DNA of 64,000 bases, from positions 23,243,928 through 23,307,927 of the forward strand of contig CM045989.1 of NCBI GenBank assembly GCA_025175895.1, given 5' to 3'. The notes below the pieces were generated by a model. That model had not been told where the DNA came from. It ran no database searches and saw nothing but the letters and a program-made list of their open reading frames with translations. Made by a program: the position numbers and the translations under genes. Positions 11,836 to 22,757 of this stretch are shown here, piece after piece (position 1 is the stretch's first letter; each line of letters begins with the position of its first letter). This DNA is from Wurfbainia villosa (Eukaryota; Streptophyta; Magnoliopsida; Zingiberales; Zingiberaceae).

Positions 11836-11846
11836 GTGGGGGAGAA
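11836..11846 (+). other. Polypurine tract of Tekay-like element
   Basis: GTGGGGGAGAA directly before the 3' LTR start (TATTAAATAC; TG mutated to TA). Confidence 0.75.
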
Positions 11847-14709
11847 TATTAAATACTGAAATTTAAAATACTAAATTTAATGACCAAAATTTAGGGAAAA
11901 TAATCCTAGGAATTATTTTCGATATTTTTGGAGAATTTTAGAAATTTTTCTAGAATTTTTCTGGGATTAAATGGGGCTTGTACGAGAGATTTACGGGGAT
12001 AAAATAAATAGGCTTTTGGAGGGCCTATTTGAAATATCAATTTTGGGGGATTAATGGGTTTGATTTAACCCTATGCTTAAATACCAAAACCTAGGTTAGG
12101 GTTTAATTAAAACCTAGTTTTCTTTATTTTTCCCTACTCCGGTCGCGTTCCCCGCCGCATTCCCTTTCCCGAGCCTTCTCCTCATGCAACCACTCCGACG
12201 GAGCCATCGCACTCCCCGCGCCACCAATGCGTCGCAATCGCTTTCAATCGCTGCTCGACCTCCGCCGTCACGGCAGCTCTCAAGATCGATGGCCTCCTCC
12301 CTCACGAGATCTTGCGGGATCTCCGACCTCGCCGCCCTCTGTTTTTCTCTTTCACCGCCGTCATCGCAACATGCATATCAGCCAGCGTCGGCATGTCGGC
12401 CAATCGCGGCTGCGACTGCAGCCACTCGCATGCGACTCCACTTCGTTGTGGCCAGCCTTCGCCGTCGCGAGATTCGTCTGAGGCTGGTCATTGCCACCTC
12501 CTGCGCCTTTCCTAGATCACCGTCGCCCCATTGCGACTTCCTCTCGGCTCCCATTTTCACCGCGACCACTTCTCTTCCCCATTCGCGACGTCTCTGCCTC
12601 CTCATCTTCGCTGCGGTGGCCAGAGCTCATCCGATGGGAGGTGCGGCTGGAAGGAAGGATGCCGGCTACAGATCCAGCGGCATAGCTTGGGTGGGTATTC
12701 GGTTGGAGCAAGGGTTTGCCGCGAGACATTAGGTGAGTGATGCTATTCTTCCTTAATCTCAGATGAGAACCCTTTTGAGCATAAATTTTCAATTGTATCT
12801 CAAATCATTACAAATGTTTGTTTTTGGCAGTAGTATTTTGGTGTTGGTGTTAGGTTTCCAACGAACAGGTTAGAATTGGGAAGGAGGTTGCCGGTGGAGT
12901 TTTCTAGGGCTGGTAAGCTTGATTACACTTCCTCTTATCTGTAAATTTCTAGATTTTGGATGTGTGTCAAGGTTGAGTGATTCGAGGGCTTCGATTTAGG
13001 GTGTGCTGGTGGAGTTCCTATATCCTATACGGGAAATTGATGGTGATCGAGGATTGTGATAGTGGATTGGCTTTATTCCAGATCGGCCTTGGACTATTGT
13101 ATCATATTATGACTTTGATTGTGATAGAATCTTGGATGTGGAGATGGTTAGCACAAACTGCACATATAGGAGGTATTATGTTTGTTTATTTTAGGAGATT
13201 CAAGATATGGATTTAAGTTCGATTTATTACCCTCGTTGGGCTTATCATAGAACTTGGTAATAATTATATTTTTCCTGTAGGACTTTGATGGAGGTAGATT
13301 CTATGATGCAAAGACAATCGATATTCTATAGAGCAGGCGGGTATTTTGACTTATCTTTTAGATATAGTCAAGTTGATATGCTAGTTAGGATAGCTTGCAA
13401 TAATTTTCATGTTTATATGCCTAGTATGTGTTTGTGCCTACTTGATACATGCATTTGATCAGTATGATTATATCTTTCCTGTTTTACTCGGATCATGGAT
13501 ATGTACTTATTGGTTGTGCATATTATTCGGCTATGCATTTTAGTTGGATTTACAGGCTTTAGTATCATGCACCATCTTGCATGATTGCATGCTGGCTGGA
13601 CGGGGTTCCTTTATAGTTGAGCCCGCAGCCAGTTACATGGTCTGCACACACTGCCACTCATGGGTTAGTGGTACATCAGGAGGGTGTGTGCAGTTGCTCT
13701 GTCAGGCTCCGCTGGTCCACTCATGGGTAGCGATGAGGCAGCGTGGTAGCGGGCAGGGATCCCTCCTCTGGTCTATGACACCGGGAGATGAGAGCTTAGC
13801 TCCCCCACTCTGTTTGGGGCAGGAGGATAGGTGTACTCCGACAGCATCCTATCCACTCGGTCACTCAGGATCAGTGATGGCAGAGTGCACAGTTGTCATA
13901 GCCCTACCCACTCGGCTTCACCATCGCGTGTGAGGCGGCTGACTGGCATCAGGGGTGACCATGTCATTTGCACGACATGCATTTTGCATGGATAGCATTT
14001 GTATTGTGTTTGTTGCATTTTTATTGATGCCTTGGATGTTTCATATGTTTGCCATGCATACAGGATTCATATTTGTATATGGTGATGACTTTATCTCTTA
14101 TAGTATGACACATGCTCCTGTGACGTAGTGAGATTCAGTAATCTGATCCTTTTGTATTTCTTGCTTGCATACCCTATTTATATGAGACTGTACTGGCATG
14201 ATTCTTATTGTTAGCTATATCTTGCTATGCATATCGACTATTATCTGCTAAGTTCTTTGAACTTACCCCGTTGCTTTACATCTGTTTCAGGTTGAAACTG
14301 CCAGGAGAGTCTAGCTGCCAATCCCCCTCGTCGAAATGGATAGGTTTTATTGGTCTTATGGTTTTGATTTTTAGCTAGATGAAGTGTGTAGGACTTGTGT
14401 TTGTTTTGGTTATGTACTTGTGGAGGTTTGGAGATATTTGTTGTGTCCTTATGGACTATTCGATTGGTTTGGTTGTATATTCCTGCTCAGATGGCAGAAG
14501 GGGTAAATCTAGATATAGTAGACTGTTGCTATTTACCTGGATTGATGGCCTGAGGCCTATTTATTATCTGAGTGTGTAGTTTTTGTTCCGGTCATGTTGA
14601 CCAATGTATAGTGGCCGTGTAGGCCTTGTATTAAAAATTGGTATTGTCACCCATACAGGGGAGATGCTGCCGGATTTTTGTCTGGCAGGGACTCCCTCGA
14701 GGCGTGACA
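11847..14709 (+). repeat. 3' LTR of Tekay-like element
   Basis: 2,863 bp, collinear with 5,123-7,942. It keeps about 23 bp near 12,095 that the 5' LTR lacks. It ends GCGTGACA followed by the AGTCG duplication. Confidence 0.9.
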
Positions 14710-14746
14710 AGTCGACTGCTAGGCAAAATCCATCCCGAATGCAGGT

Positions 14747-14754
14747 TATAAAGG
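14747..14754 (+). promoter_or_regulatory. TATA box of family B LTR 1
   Basis: TATAAAGG, with the matching site at 19,811-19,818 in LTR 2, immediately downstream of the palindrome array. This predicts the U3/R boundary about 30 bp further on. Confidence 0.6.
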
Positions 14755-15243
14755 TAGCTTGGAAGGAGGGATTTTGGCATGATTTTCTTGGGCGATTTGG
14801 AGCGATTTGCTAGTGCAAATCAGGGTCTTCAAGGCTAGTCCAAGGCGATCAACAAGCAAGCATTCCAAAGCACTTGTTGTAAAGTTTTCTTTACTTTGTT
14901 TTGTGTATTCATCTCATATTTGCTTGTATTTATTTCTTATTGTTGTAAGACTATTTGTACAAAGCTTCTCCACCTCCGGATTATTTCAAGAAGGAGTTAT
15001 TTGTGATAGTGGTGTGTGGTTGCATCGCTAGGGCTCTTATGAGCCCAATCCGTGGAGTAGGAACCATTCGGTTCCGAACTACATTACATCTTGTGTTGTG
15101 ATTGTGCTTGTATTTATTTTCATTGTATACTTTGTATTTCCTCTGCGTATTAATGTTTTGTAGCAAGCACGATCGAACGATATTCTATCGAAAAGAGACG
15201 ACGCTATTCACCCCCCTCTAACGGTCACGAAGGTTCCTACAAT

Positions 15244-15255
15244 TGGTATCAGAGT
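15244..15255 (+). other. Primer-binding site (tRNA-iMet) of family B, unit 1
   Basis: TGGTATCAGAGT, one base from the iMet consensus TGGTATCAGAGC, three bases after the LTR end CTACA. Confidence 0.85.
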
Positions 15256-15308
15256 GGGTCTCTCTTCACCGGCTTCGCATCCGAGGGAGCAAACGCGCTA
15301 GAGGTAAG

Positions 15309-16962
15309 ATGGAGTTTGAAGAACAATTAGGATGGGATATCAACACTCCGATCCTGTACACCTTCTATGGACAAGAAGGCTTTAATCAATGGAAGGCAAG
15401 GATTGAAGATTTTATGATGATGATGGACTTAGATGATTGAGCCACTTTGATGGAAGGGATCAAATTTCCAAGAGGGCCTAAGGGATGGTTCCTCAAAATG
15501 AAGAAGTGGACCGAAGAACTCCAAGGATTCGAGAGGAGTAATAAGGTAATCAAATTTTTGAGTGATTTAATTCCTAATGATGTTGTGTCCAAATTAGGAG
15601 AATACAAGGATGCAAAGGAATTTTAGAGTGAATTGACCAAGCTCCATGAGAATCCTCAACCGGTTCAAGAGCCCGAAGAAGAAGAATCCTCATCCTCACA
15701 AGCAAGTGAGGATTCGAAAGTTGAAGAGGAGTCAACATCCGGGTCAAAGGAAGAGGAAGAATTGGAGGAGACCTCCACCTCTATGATTGAAGAGGAGGAG
15801 ATTAGGGCATCCTCAATATCGGAGCAACAAGAAGAACCATCTACCTCTAGTCGAGAGGAAGAGGAAGCTCAGGACTCCCCTACCATGGAAGGTAACTCAA
15901 GCATGTCAATAAATAATAAAATTTATATTATATGCTGTGAGTGTAGGGAGCAAGGACACTACAAGAGTAAGTGTCTTAAACGGGTCAAGAAGTCTCAACC
16001 GGTGCCAAAGATCAAGGATGTCGGTCCTCCAACAACTAAAAGCAAGGAGCATGTCATTTGCTTCAAATGGCAACAACCGAGACACTACCGGAGTCAATGC
16101 CCAAAGGGGGAGAAGAAGACTCAAAAGGGAGCATCACAAGTAAGGGGAGCCTTGAAATCTAACCCTAAGGTAAAATTTATTAATGCACCTTCTTTAAGTT
16201 ATAGACAAAAGCATGCTAGAAATAATTTTAGCAATCTTGCAATTTATCATAAAGAGAAATAGAGAGTATTGCTTAGGTGCTAAGAGTGTCAACCTTAGGA
16301 ATAAGGAGAAATTTGGGACTAATGTTCCTAAAATAATTTTACCTAAGGACAAACCTAGATCAAATAATTCTAGACCTATCCTTCCTAGGGAGACCATTAG
16401 GAAGATAGAGGATCACGTAGGTCTTAACCCTAAATGGACTAGGCATATGCCTAGGAAAAACAATGTCCAAAGAATAGATAAAAAATCAAAGATTAGACAA
16501 TTAGAGCTAGAAAACCAAGCTTTGAGGTCAAGGCTTGAGAAATTAGAAAAGACCTTTGCAAAAATGCAAAATCAAATTCAAGGGTCAAAGGATCAAAAAT
16601 CTAGGTCTAAGAGTCAAAACCTAGGTTTTAGGAGACAAGAACCATCAAAGGGCAAGCCTAAGCCCAAAAAGACCTACCATAGTGTTCCATTCGATTATAG
16701 AACACAATCTAAGTCTAGGAAGACCAAGGTTATTAGGGAAGTCATCCCTAAAAGTAATCAAGGTGTGTGCCTAGTGGCTAGGGTTTCAAGGAAATCTAGG
16801 GAGGTCACTAAGAAGGTTACAAGGGGAGTTACCCCTAGAGTTAACCTAGGCAAGACCCAAATGACCAAGGCTACCAAGCCTAGGAGGGTCATTAGGAGGG
16901 TATCTAGGGAGGTCATTCCTAAGGAATACCTAGTAAACCCAAGGAGCTCCAATAGGTATTGA
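15309..16962 (+). pseudogene. Family B Gag, unit 1
   Basis: Copia Gag (nucleocapsid/capsid precursor). It starts MEFEEQLGWDINTPI, runs through a capsid-like domain, an acidic Glu/Ser-rich linker, a CX2CX4HX4C knuckle (about 15,934-15,974), a second knuckle whose second Cys is Trp, and a C-terminal coiled coil (RQLELENQALRSRLEKLEK, about 16,490-16,570) with a basic tail. Two Trp codons are stops (15,438 and 15,624) and there is a frameshift near 16,255. No protease, integrase or RT follows. The homologous minus-strand copy at 62,115-63,666 has the longest open stretch. Confidence 0.88.
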
Positions 16963-18810
16963 GTTCCTAGGAGCATGATCGATTCACGCTAAATGGGTGA
17001 GGTGTGCCAACTTTAAATGGATGGGTAGTTAACCTAACCATGGTAAAGGTGGCACTTTAGATTATTTTCAAGGTTATGGATACCTTGTAAATAGACTTGA
17101 ATTATGATCCTAAAAGAGTTTAGGTTGTGCCAATATATTTTTGGGATTATGAAAAATCAATCAAATTAGCACAATTTAGGTTTAGAGGTTGAGGTGTGTC
17201 ATTTTGGGTTTTTGACACACTTGAGGGATAATTGACAATATGGAAAAATGGACTTAATAATAACAAATGGCAATTAATATTAAAATTTAGGTATTATATA
17301 CCTTTACATTTTATTTGTCATGCCTTGTTTGCCATATAACATGCCATGACATCATATTTATCTTTATCATATAAAATGTCATGAGTATGTTTAGGATTAG
17401 GGTTTAATGTCATGTATATTTAGATTATATCATATGTCATGATATCATGATCATTGGCCATGTTTACTTATGTTATCACTTATGCCATGATCATTTATGC
17501 ATTTAGAGTAATTAAAATTGATTTAAGGACTACGACATAACTTGAAGTCTTATATATAAGGGAATCAAGTAGGGTTGCCTTAGAAAATGCATGAAACCTT
17601 AGATTAGGAGAACAAAACCCACATCTCACATTACATTGATATGTATGTGTATTTATACACCCTAGATACATGTGAGATGCTAGGATATGAGTTAAGTTCA
17701 AGGTGCATAGTTTTTTGCATCTAGATGAACTCAAACTCATCTTATATTAGTGATGGATCATTGGGAAAGCTTATGTTCAAGACATGTACATTAAGCCCAA
17801 AGAATATGATCCAATATAAGGTTTTGAAAACATTTTAAAATCATTTTGAAAAACCTTGGTGAAGTCTATCTTTTGATAGCAATCACCATTGATGAAGTTG
17901 ATACAAAGTGAGCTAAAACATTGAAAGTTTTTCTTCACTTTTGAACTTTGTGTCAATTTCGCTATTTTATGGGTAAAATATTTTTCAAACATTTTTACCC
18001 ATTGTATTGGTAATAAGTATTATACGTATGAATTTACACGATTTTTTGAATTACGTATAATTACTTATGCATTTTACAATTTCGATTATGATAATCAAAT
18101 TTGAATTATATCGATCGCCACCTATCGACAATGATCGATGATCACGATAAATGATCGCTTCGATAAAGTCGACTGCCAGGCTGATTTTGGATAAACAAGA
18201 TATGTTTAGCCCAATTTTAGCTAGGTTAGGGTTCCCTAACTGCTCCTAACCCTAGGATATGCTTTGGAAAGCATTGAAAAGGGTGAAAATCCATTGGATA
18301 TGGATTGAGAGAGTTGTTAGGGCAATGTATCAATTTTAAGGTGTGGGAAAGTTCAATGTTAAACTTTTAACCTTAACTTTGATGGTTTAGAGTTCCTATA
18401 GGCTTAGGGACTTCCCGAGGACATTGTTGGTGCAATGGTCAAGGGGGAGCAAGCCTTTAGGGGGAGGTATCTATCATGGGATGATAGAAGTTATTTTTTC
18501 TTGTAAAGGAGAAATGGGAATTTGAAATACCCAATTTGGAAATTGGAAAACTTCATAGGAGTGCCTCTCTTAAGTGATATGAGACTTATCACTAGGAAGA
18601 GTGAAGGCATCCTAGGTGTTTTTGGACCAAGGGGGAGATTGTAAGATCTAATTAGGATATGAGATATTGACCTCCTTGGAGAGAACTTTTTTTTATGTTA
18701 GTCAAAAAGGGGGAGAATTTATGAGGAGAATTTATAAAATTACTAATTTGGGATAATTGGTAAGGGAATTTGAGTTAGGGGCCTAACTCAAGGGTGTTTT
18801 TGTCAAACAT
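16963..18810 (+). other. Non-coding 3' region of family B, unit 1
   Basis: 1.85 kb AT-rich region with no coding frame, homologous to the minus-strand copy 60,171-62,114 in order and length. It includes an isolated GTCGACTG motif near 18,168. In an autonomous copia, pol would occupy this position. Confidence 0.75.
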
Positions 18811-18825
18811 CAAAAAGGGAGAGAT
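18811..18825 (+). other. Polypurine tract of family B
   Basis: CAAAAAGGGAGAGAT directly before LTR 2 (TGTTGGTGCAATCGG). Confidence 0.85.
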
Positions 18826-18924
18826 TGTTGGTGCAATCGGCCCAGGTCACGATTGATCGGACTCGAGTTTGACTCGAGCGATATTTTGATGATTTGACAA
18901 AAACATATGAAAATGTGATTGTCA

Positions 18925-19262
18925 TGGTAAAGTCCAAGTCATGGGTACTTGGCATGGAAAGTCCAAGTGGGACACTTAGCATTGGGAAAGTCCAAGTCTT
19001 GAGTACTTAGCATGTAAAGTCCAAGCATGGGTCTTGGCAAGGGAAAGTCCAACATGGGTTGGCAAAGGAAATTCCAAGCATGGGTCTTGGCATAGAAAGT
19101 CCAACATGGATTGGCAAGGGAAAGTCCAAGCTTGAGTCTTGGCATTTGGAAAGTCCAAGGGGAATATTGGGTGCGTAAAGTCCAAGCGGGAGTCTTGGCA
19201 GCATAAGTTGGTATAAAGTCCAAGCGGGAGTCTTGGCAACATAAGTCCAATGTGTCTTGGCG
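18925..19262 (+). repeat. AAGTCCAAG / CTTGG hairpin array, family B LTR 2
   Basis: Same array as at 4,290-4,612 with different unit number and spacing, showing expansion or contraction between LTRs. Confidence 0.75.
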
Positions 19263-19457
19263 GTGTAGACACCGTTAAGATGACAATAGCCGATGGAAGC
19301 ACCTGAAGGCTAGCGTATGGATGAATAAGTCATGGATGACTTGGAGGGAGCCGATAGGTGCGAGGCTGACGGAGGTGGCTAGAAGGCTTAGGTCTAGGCT
19401 ACGGGTGGTCTAGCAAGTATGGGGGCACCATACTTGGGTTAAAACCTCATATTTGAG

Positions 19458-19792
19458 GTGTATCAGTCGATTGGGACTATGATTAGTAGACTGATGGGAG
19501 TCAACTGAGGTTTGACTGCGGGAAGTGCCCTGGAAGTCGACTGCTAGAGTTGGGCAGTCGACTGATATGATGATCAGTCGATTGATGGTCGGGATTTCGG
19601 GCACAGAAGGCTCTCCAATCGAGTGATTGGCCCGAACACTCGACTGATTGATCCATCAGTCGACTGATGGGTATGATCAGTCGACTGATGGTCTGTCCGT
19701 TGGAACTTATTCTACGTGGCACATGTTGTTGTCTCACAACGGCTACAGGGGCAGTCGACTGATGGTCCCGATCAGTCGACTGCTAGGCAAAA
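19458..19792. promoter_or_regulatory. CAGTCGACTG palindrome array, U3 of family B LTR 2
   Basis: About a dozen intact or decayed copies of the 10-bp palindrome, ending about 20 bp upstream of TATAAAGG at 19,811. Many decayed copies differ by C to T or G to A, as expected from cytosine methylation and deamination. Confidence 0.6.
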
Positions 19793-19810
19793 TCTAGCCC
19801 GAATGCAGGT

Positions 19811-19818
19811 TATAAAGG
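19811..19818 (+). promoter_or_regulatory. TATA box of family B LTR 2
   Basis: TATAAAGG at the same LTR position as 14,747. Confidence 0.6.
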
Positions 19819-20309
19819 CAACTTGGAAGGAGGGATTATGGCATGATTTTCTTGGACGATTTAGAGCGATTTGTTGGTGCAAATCAAGGACTTCAAGGCT
19901 AGTCCAAGGCAATCAATAAGCAAGCATTCCAAAGCAATTGCTGTAAAGTTTTCTTTACTTTATTTTGTGTATTCATCTCATATTTGCTTGTATTTATTTC
20001 TTATTGTTGTAAGACTATTTGTACGAGATTTTTCCACCTCCGGATTGTTCCGAGAAGGAGTTATTTGTGATAGTGGTGTATGGTTGCATCGGTAGGTCTC
20101 TTACGAGCCCAATCCGTGGAGTATGAACCATTTAGTTCCGAACCACGTTACATCTTGTGTTGTGATTGTGCTTGTATTTATTTTCATTGTATATTTTGTA
20201 TTTCTTCTGTGTATTAACATTTTGTAGCAAGCACGATCGAACGATATTCCATCAAAAAGCGACGACGCTATTCACCCCCCCCTCTAGCGGTCACGAAGTT
20301 TTCTACAAT

Positions 20310-20321
20310 TGGTATCAGAGC
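20310..20321 (+). other. Primer-binding site (tRNA-iMet) of family B, unit 2
   Basis: Exact TGGTATCAGAGC two bases after LTR 2. Confidence 0.9.
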
Positions 20322-20374
20322 GGGTCACTCTTCATTGACTTCGCATTCGAGGGAGCAAACACGCTAGAGGGAAG

Positions 20375-21043
20375 ATGGAGTTTGAAGAATAATTAGGATA
20401 GGATATCAACACTCCGATCCTGTACACCTTCTATGGACAAGAAGGCTTTAATCAATGGAAGGCGAGGATTGAAGATTTTATGATGATGATGGACTTATAT
20501 GATTGGGCCACTTTGATGGAAGGGTTCAAATTTCCAAGAGGGCCTAAGGGAGGGTTCCTCAAAATGAAGAAGTGGACCGAAGAACAACTCCAAGGATTCG
20601 AGAGGAGTAATAAGGTAATCAAATTTTTGAGTGATTTAATTCCTAATGATGTTCTGTCCAAATTAAGAGAATACAAGAATGCAAAGGAATTTTGGAGTGA
20701 ATTGACCAAGCTCCATGAGAATCCTCAACCGGTTCGAGAGCCCGAAGAAGAAGAATCCTCATCCTCACAAGCAAGTGAGGATTCGGAAGTTGAAGAGGAG
20801 TCAACATCCGAGTCAAAGGAAGAGGAAGTATTGGAGGAGACCTCCACATCTAAGATTAAGGAGGAGGAGATTAAGGCATCCTCAATACTGGAGCAACAAG
20901 AAGAACCATCTACCTTCGGTCGAGAGGAAGAGGAAGCTCGGGACTCCCCTACCATGGAAGGTAACTCAAGCATGTCAATAAATAATAAAATTCATATTAT
21001 ATTCTTTGAGGGTAAGGAGCAAGGACACTACAAGAGTAAGTGT
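20375..21043 (+). pseudogene. Family B Gag, unit 2, truncated
   Basis: Second copy of the family B gag in the tandem array. Early stops occur at 20,390 and 20,399; the frame is then open from 20,480 through the acidic linker to the first zinc knuckle (second Cys replaced), where it is cut at about 21,043 and joined to the gypsy LTR. The sequence is slightly less decayed than unit 1 here (both Trp codons that are stops in unit 1 are intact). The Gag C-terminus, 3' region and third LTR are missing. Confidence 0.85.
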
Positions 21044-21099
21044 CCTATTATTAACATGAGTGTAAAGGAAAACATAAAATAAATCTAACCTATTATTAA
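21044..21099. other. Deletion junction with templated filler
   Basis: Family B gag ends at about 21,043 and gypsy LTR homology starts at about 21,055. Between them lies CCTATTATTAA (21,044-21,054), an exact copy of an 11-mer at 21,089-21,099 in the LTR. A filler copied from adjacent DNA is the signature of end-joining with template switching. Confidence 0.6.
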
Positions 21100-22757
21100 A
21101 CACTCCTAACTAATGGAAATAGCACTTAAACATGTAAGAAATCCAACTAACAAACAAGTAAGCTAAGCTTTGTAATTAACCAGTTAAACTCATTAATCTA
21201 TAAATTAAACTCAAAAATAAACATCCTAATTTAATTACAACTAAACATCCAAATGAAACTACAAATTAAACTCCAAGACAAACTACGAATTAACTACAAT
21301 TTAAACTGCAAGACAAGCTACAAACTAACTACAAATTAAACTGCAAATCAAACTACATACTAACATTCAAATTAAACTACGAATTCAATAACTTAAACTA
21401 CAAATGAAACTACAAAGATAGCAATCAAGGGATGATAACCAATGCAATTCTCTAATTCCAAAAATAGTAAACCGACGATCCACAACACCCGGAGAAGGAA
21501 CCTCTCTCTCCGACAACGACGATGACCCGAACAACCCCCCTCTAGAGATGGAATGGATGGATTCCTTGCCATAAAATCCTCCAGCAAGTGTTCAACTGAT
21601 ACTGAATAAATGTCTACTGCTCTGGCGATGAATTGTGGATCTGCCGAAGCTCGACAGCCAATGGGTGGATCTGGAAAGGTGGAGCCACTGAATCTCGGCC
21701 GCAAGGAGTGGAACCGGAACACTAGCTATAGAGCTCTTCATCGACGCTGGATTGTTGCTCTACCGTCAGAATTGGGTTGTCAAAGAAGCTGTCAAAACTG
21801 GGAAAAGATGCTGCCGAATCACCGCAGTAAGAGTTTACCTCAGCCTTTCGAATCATGTCCAGTTAAGGCGTCTCAACTCCGATCATAGGTGCTGGAAAAT
21901 TCGTTGGTGAAGAGGGTGGACCAAAATCCCTGCATCTGCTCACAGTCAACCGAGCTAGAGAATCCTGACATCTCGATCTGTCGGCGGGATGGGAAGGTAT
22001 CAACGCCGGAGATGGATGGAAGGGTCGCCAGAGACGGGCTTCCGAAGTTATCGCTACTGCCGTGTGGAGGAAGGTCCGCCGCTCACGTGCGTGAGGAGGA
22101 AGAAGATTGCGATCTCGATTCTGTGTCGTGATTCTCACGAATGAGGAAATGTTGGATTTTTAAGCTGCATTTCCATGGCCATCCGATCAAATGGCCCTTT
22201 AATCTCAGTCGTTTATTAGAGCTAGGGTTAAATCCTTGATTAATCAATTAAGGAGGCTATGCATCAAACGGTTAAGATTTCTCCAATTTTGAATGAAAGG
22301 ATCTGATCAATCTGAATGGACGATCATGATCGGTCGAATCTGGATGAAGGGCCAAGATGTCCAGATCTAAATGTATGGACTGGATCTCTCCAGATCTGAA
22401 TAGATGACTCAGAATCAAACCGCTTTCATTGGACGATCCATATTGCTCAGATTTGATCTCTTGATTGAATCGCCTTCGATCTTGATGAAGGGCTTAGATT
22501 AAATCAGCTTAAAATGCCCTTATGATTTTAGATGAAGCCATATTTGATCCAACTTGAGTATAGTCCATTGACTCATCTCGATCCCCTACAAACAAAGATA
22601 AAATTTTCATATAAGTCCAAAATTTAGGCGAATTTATAATAAGGTCCAAAATAAATCCAAACTCATAAAACATGTTAATAATCGACAATAAATCACTCGA
22701 GAGGTTAAAAACATTGATATTAAGGACCAAAATAATACGATAAAATGGTAGTTATCA
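21055..22757 (-). repeat. 5' LTR of minus-strand gypsy, truncated
   Basis: Homologous to 2,150-3,849 over its whole length and ends at the same TTATCA. The inner roughly 200 bp and the primer-binding site were removed by the deletion that joined it to family B. Confidence 0.75.

Larger units (their letters stand above)
5123..14709 (+). mobile_element. Tekay/Del-like chromovirus (Ty3/gypsy), complete ends, degraded interior
   Basis: Begins TGTTAAATACTG and ends GCGTGACA, with 2.8-kb LTRs (5,123-7,942 and 11,847-14,709), an initiator-Met primer site, a polypurine tract and a perfect 5-bp duplication AGTCG. The interior is 3.9 kb, shorter than a full chromovirus; gag, protease and RT are unrecognisable, and only integrase with a C-terminal chromodomain can be read. 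Lineage is inferred from integrase sequence, the chromodomain and long LTRs. Confidence 0.88.
4188..15241 (+). repeat. Family B 5' LTR, split by Tekay-like insertion
   Basis: Begins TATTGGTGCAATCG (TG start mutated to TA) and ends CTACA before the primer site. Segments 4,188-5,122 and 14,715-15,241 total about 1.46 kb and align end to end with LTR 2 (18,826-20,307). The break point carries duplicated AGTCG on both sides of the Tekay-like element. Confidence 0.9.
18826..20307 (+). repeat. Family B LTR 2 (uninterrupted)
   Basis: 1,482 bp, TGTTGG...CTACA. Preceded by a polypurine tract and followed by a primer-binding site, so it is both the 3' LTR of unit 1 and the 5' LTR of unit 2. It contains the CCAAG hairpin array (18,925-19,262), the palindrome array (19,458-19,792) and a TATA box (19,811). 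It shows the empty target site of the Tekay-like insertion. Confidence 0.92.
4188..21052 (+). mobile_element. Family B gag-only copia, tandem LTR-gag-LTR-gag array
   Basis: Order: LTR 1 (4,188-5,122 plus 14,715-15,241, split by the Tekay-like element), primer site, gag (15,309-16,962), non-coding 3' region, polypurine tract, LTR 2 (18,826-20,307), a second primer site and a second gag truncated at about 21,043. The internal region between LTRs is 3,584 bp with no pol. The minus-strand copy at 58,611-64,000 has a 3,578-bp internal region of identical layout, so lack of pol is a family trait. The structure matches the published TR-GAG type (terminal-repeat retrotransposons with only GAG). The tandem arrangement implies recombination between LTRs of two copies. 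Confidence 0.85.
1948..22757 (-). mobile_element. Ty3/gypsy element, minus strand, mostly deleted
   Basis: Two direct copies of a 1.7-1.9 kb LTR flank it: about 1,948-3,849 (3' LTR, next to a polypurine tract) and 21,055-22,757 (5' LTR, truncated on its inner side). LTR start on the minus strand is TGATAACTACC. Only about 340 bp of internal sequence (3,850-4,187) survives; the rest is occupied by family B and the coding region is gone. It sits within gag of element A. The left boundary is approximate and I found no convincing 5-bp target duplication. The lineage (Tat/Ogre or Athila group) is a guess from LTR length. Confidence 0.65.

Noticed and set aside
12184..12732. 182-codon plus-strand frame as a captured gene
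   Set aside because: It is in the 3' LTR of the Tekay-like element; the matching 5' LTR frame diverges by indels and has no recognisable domain.
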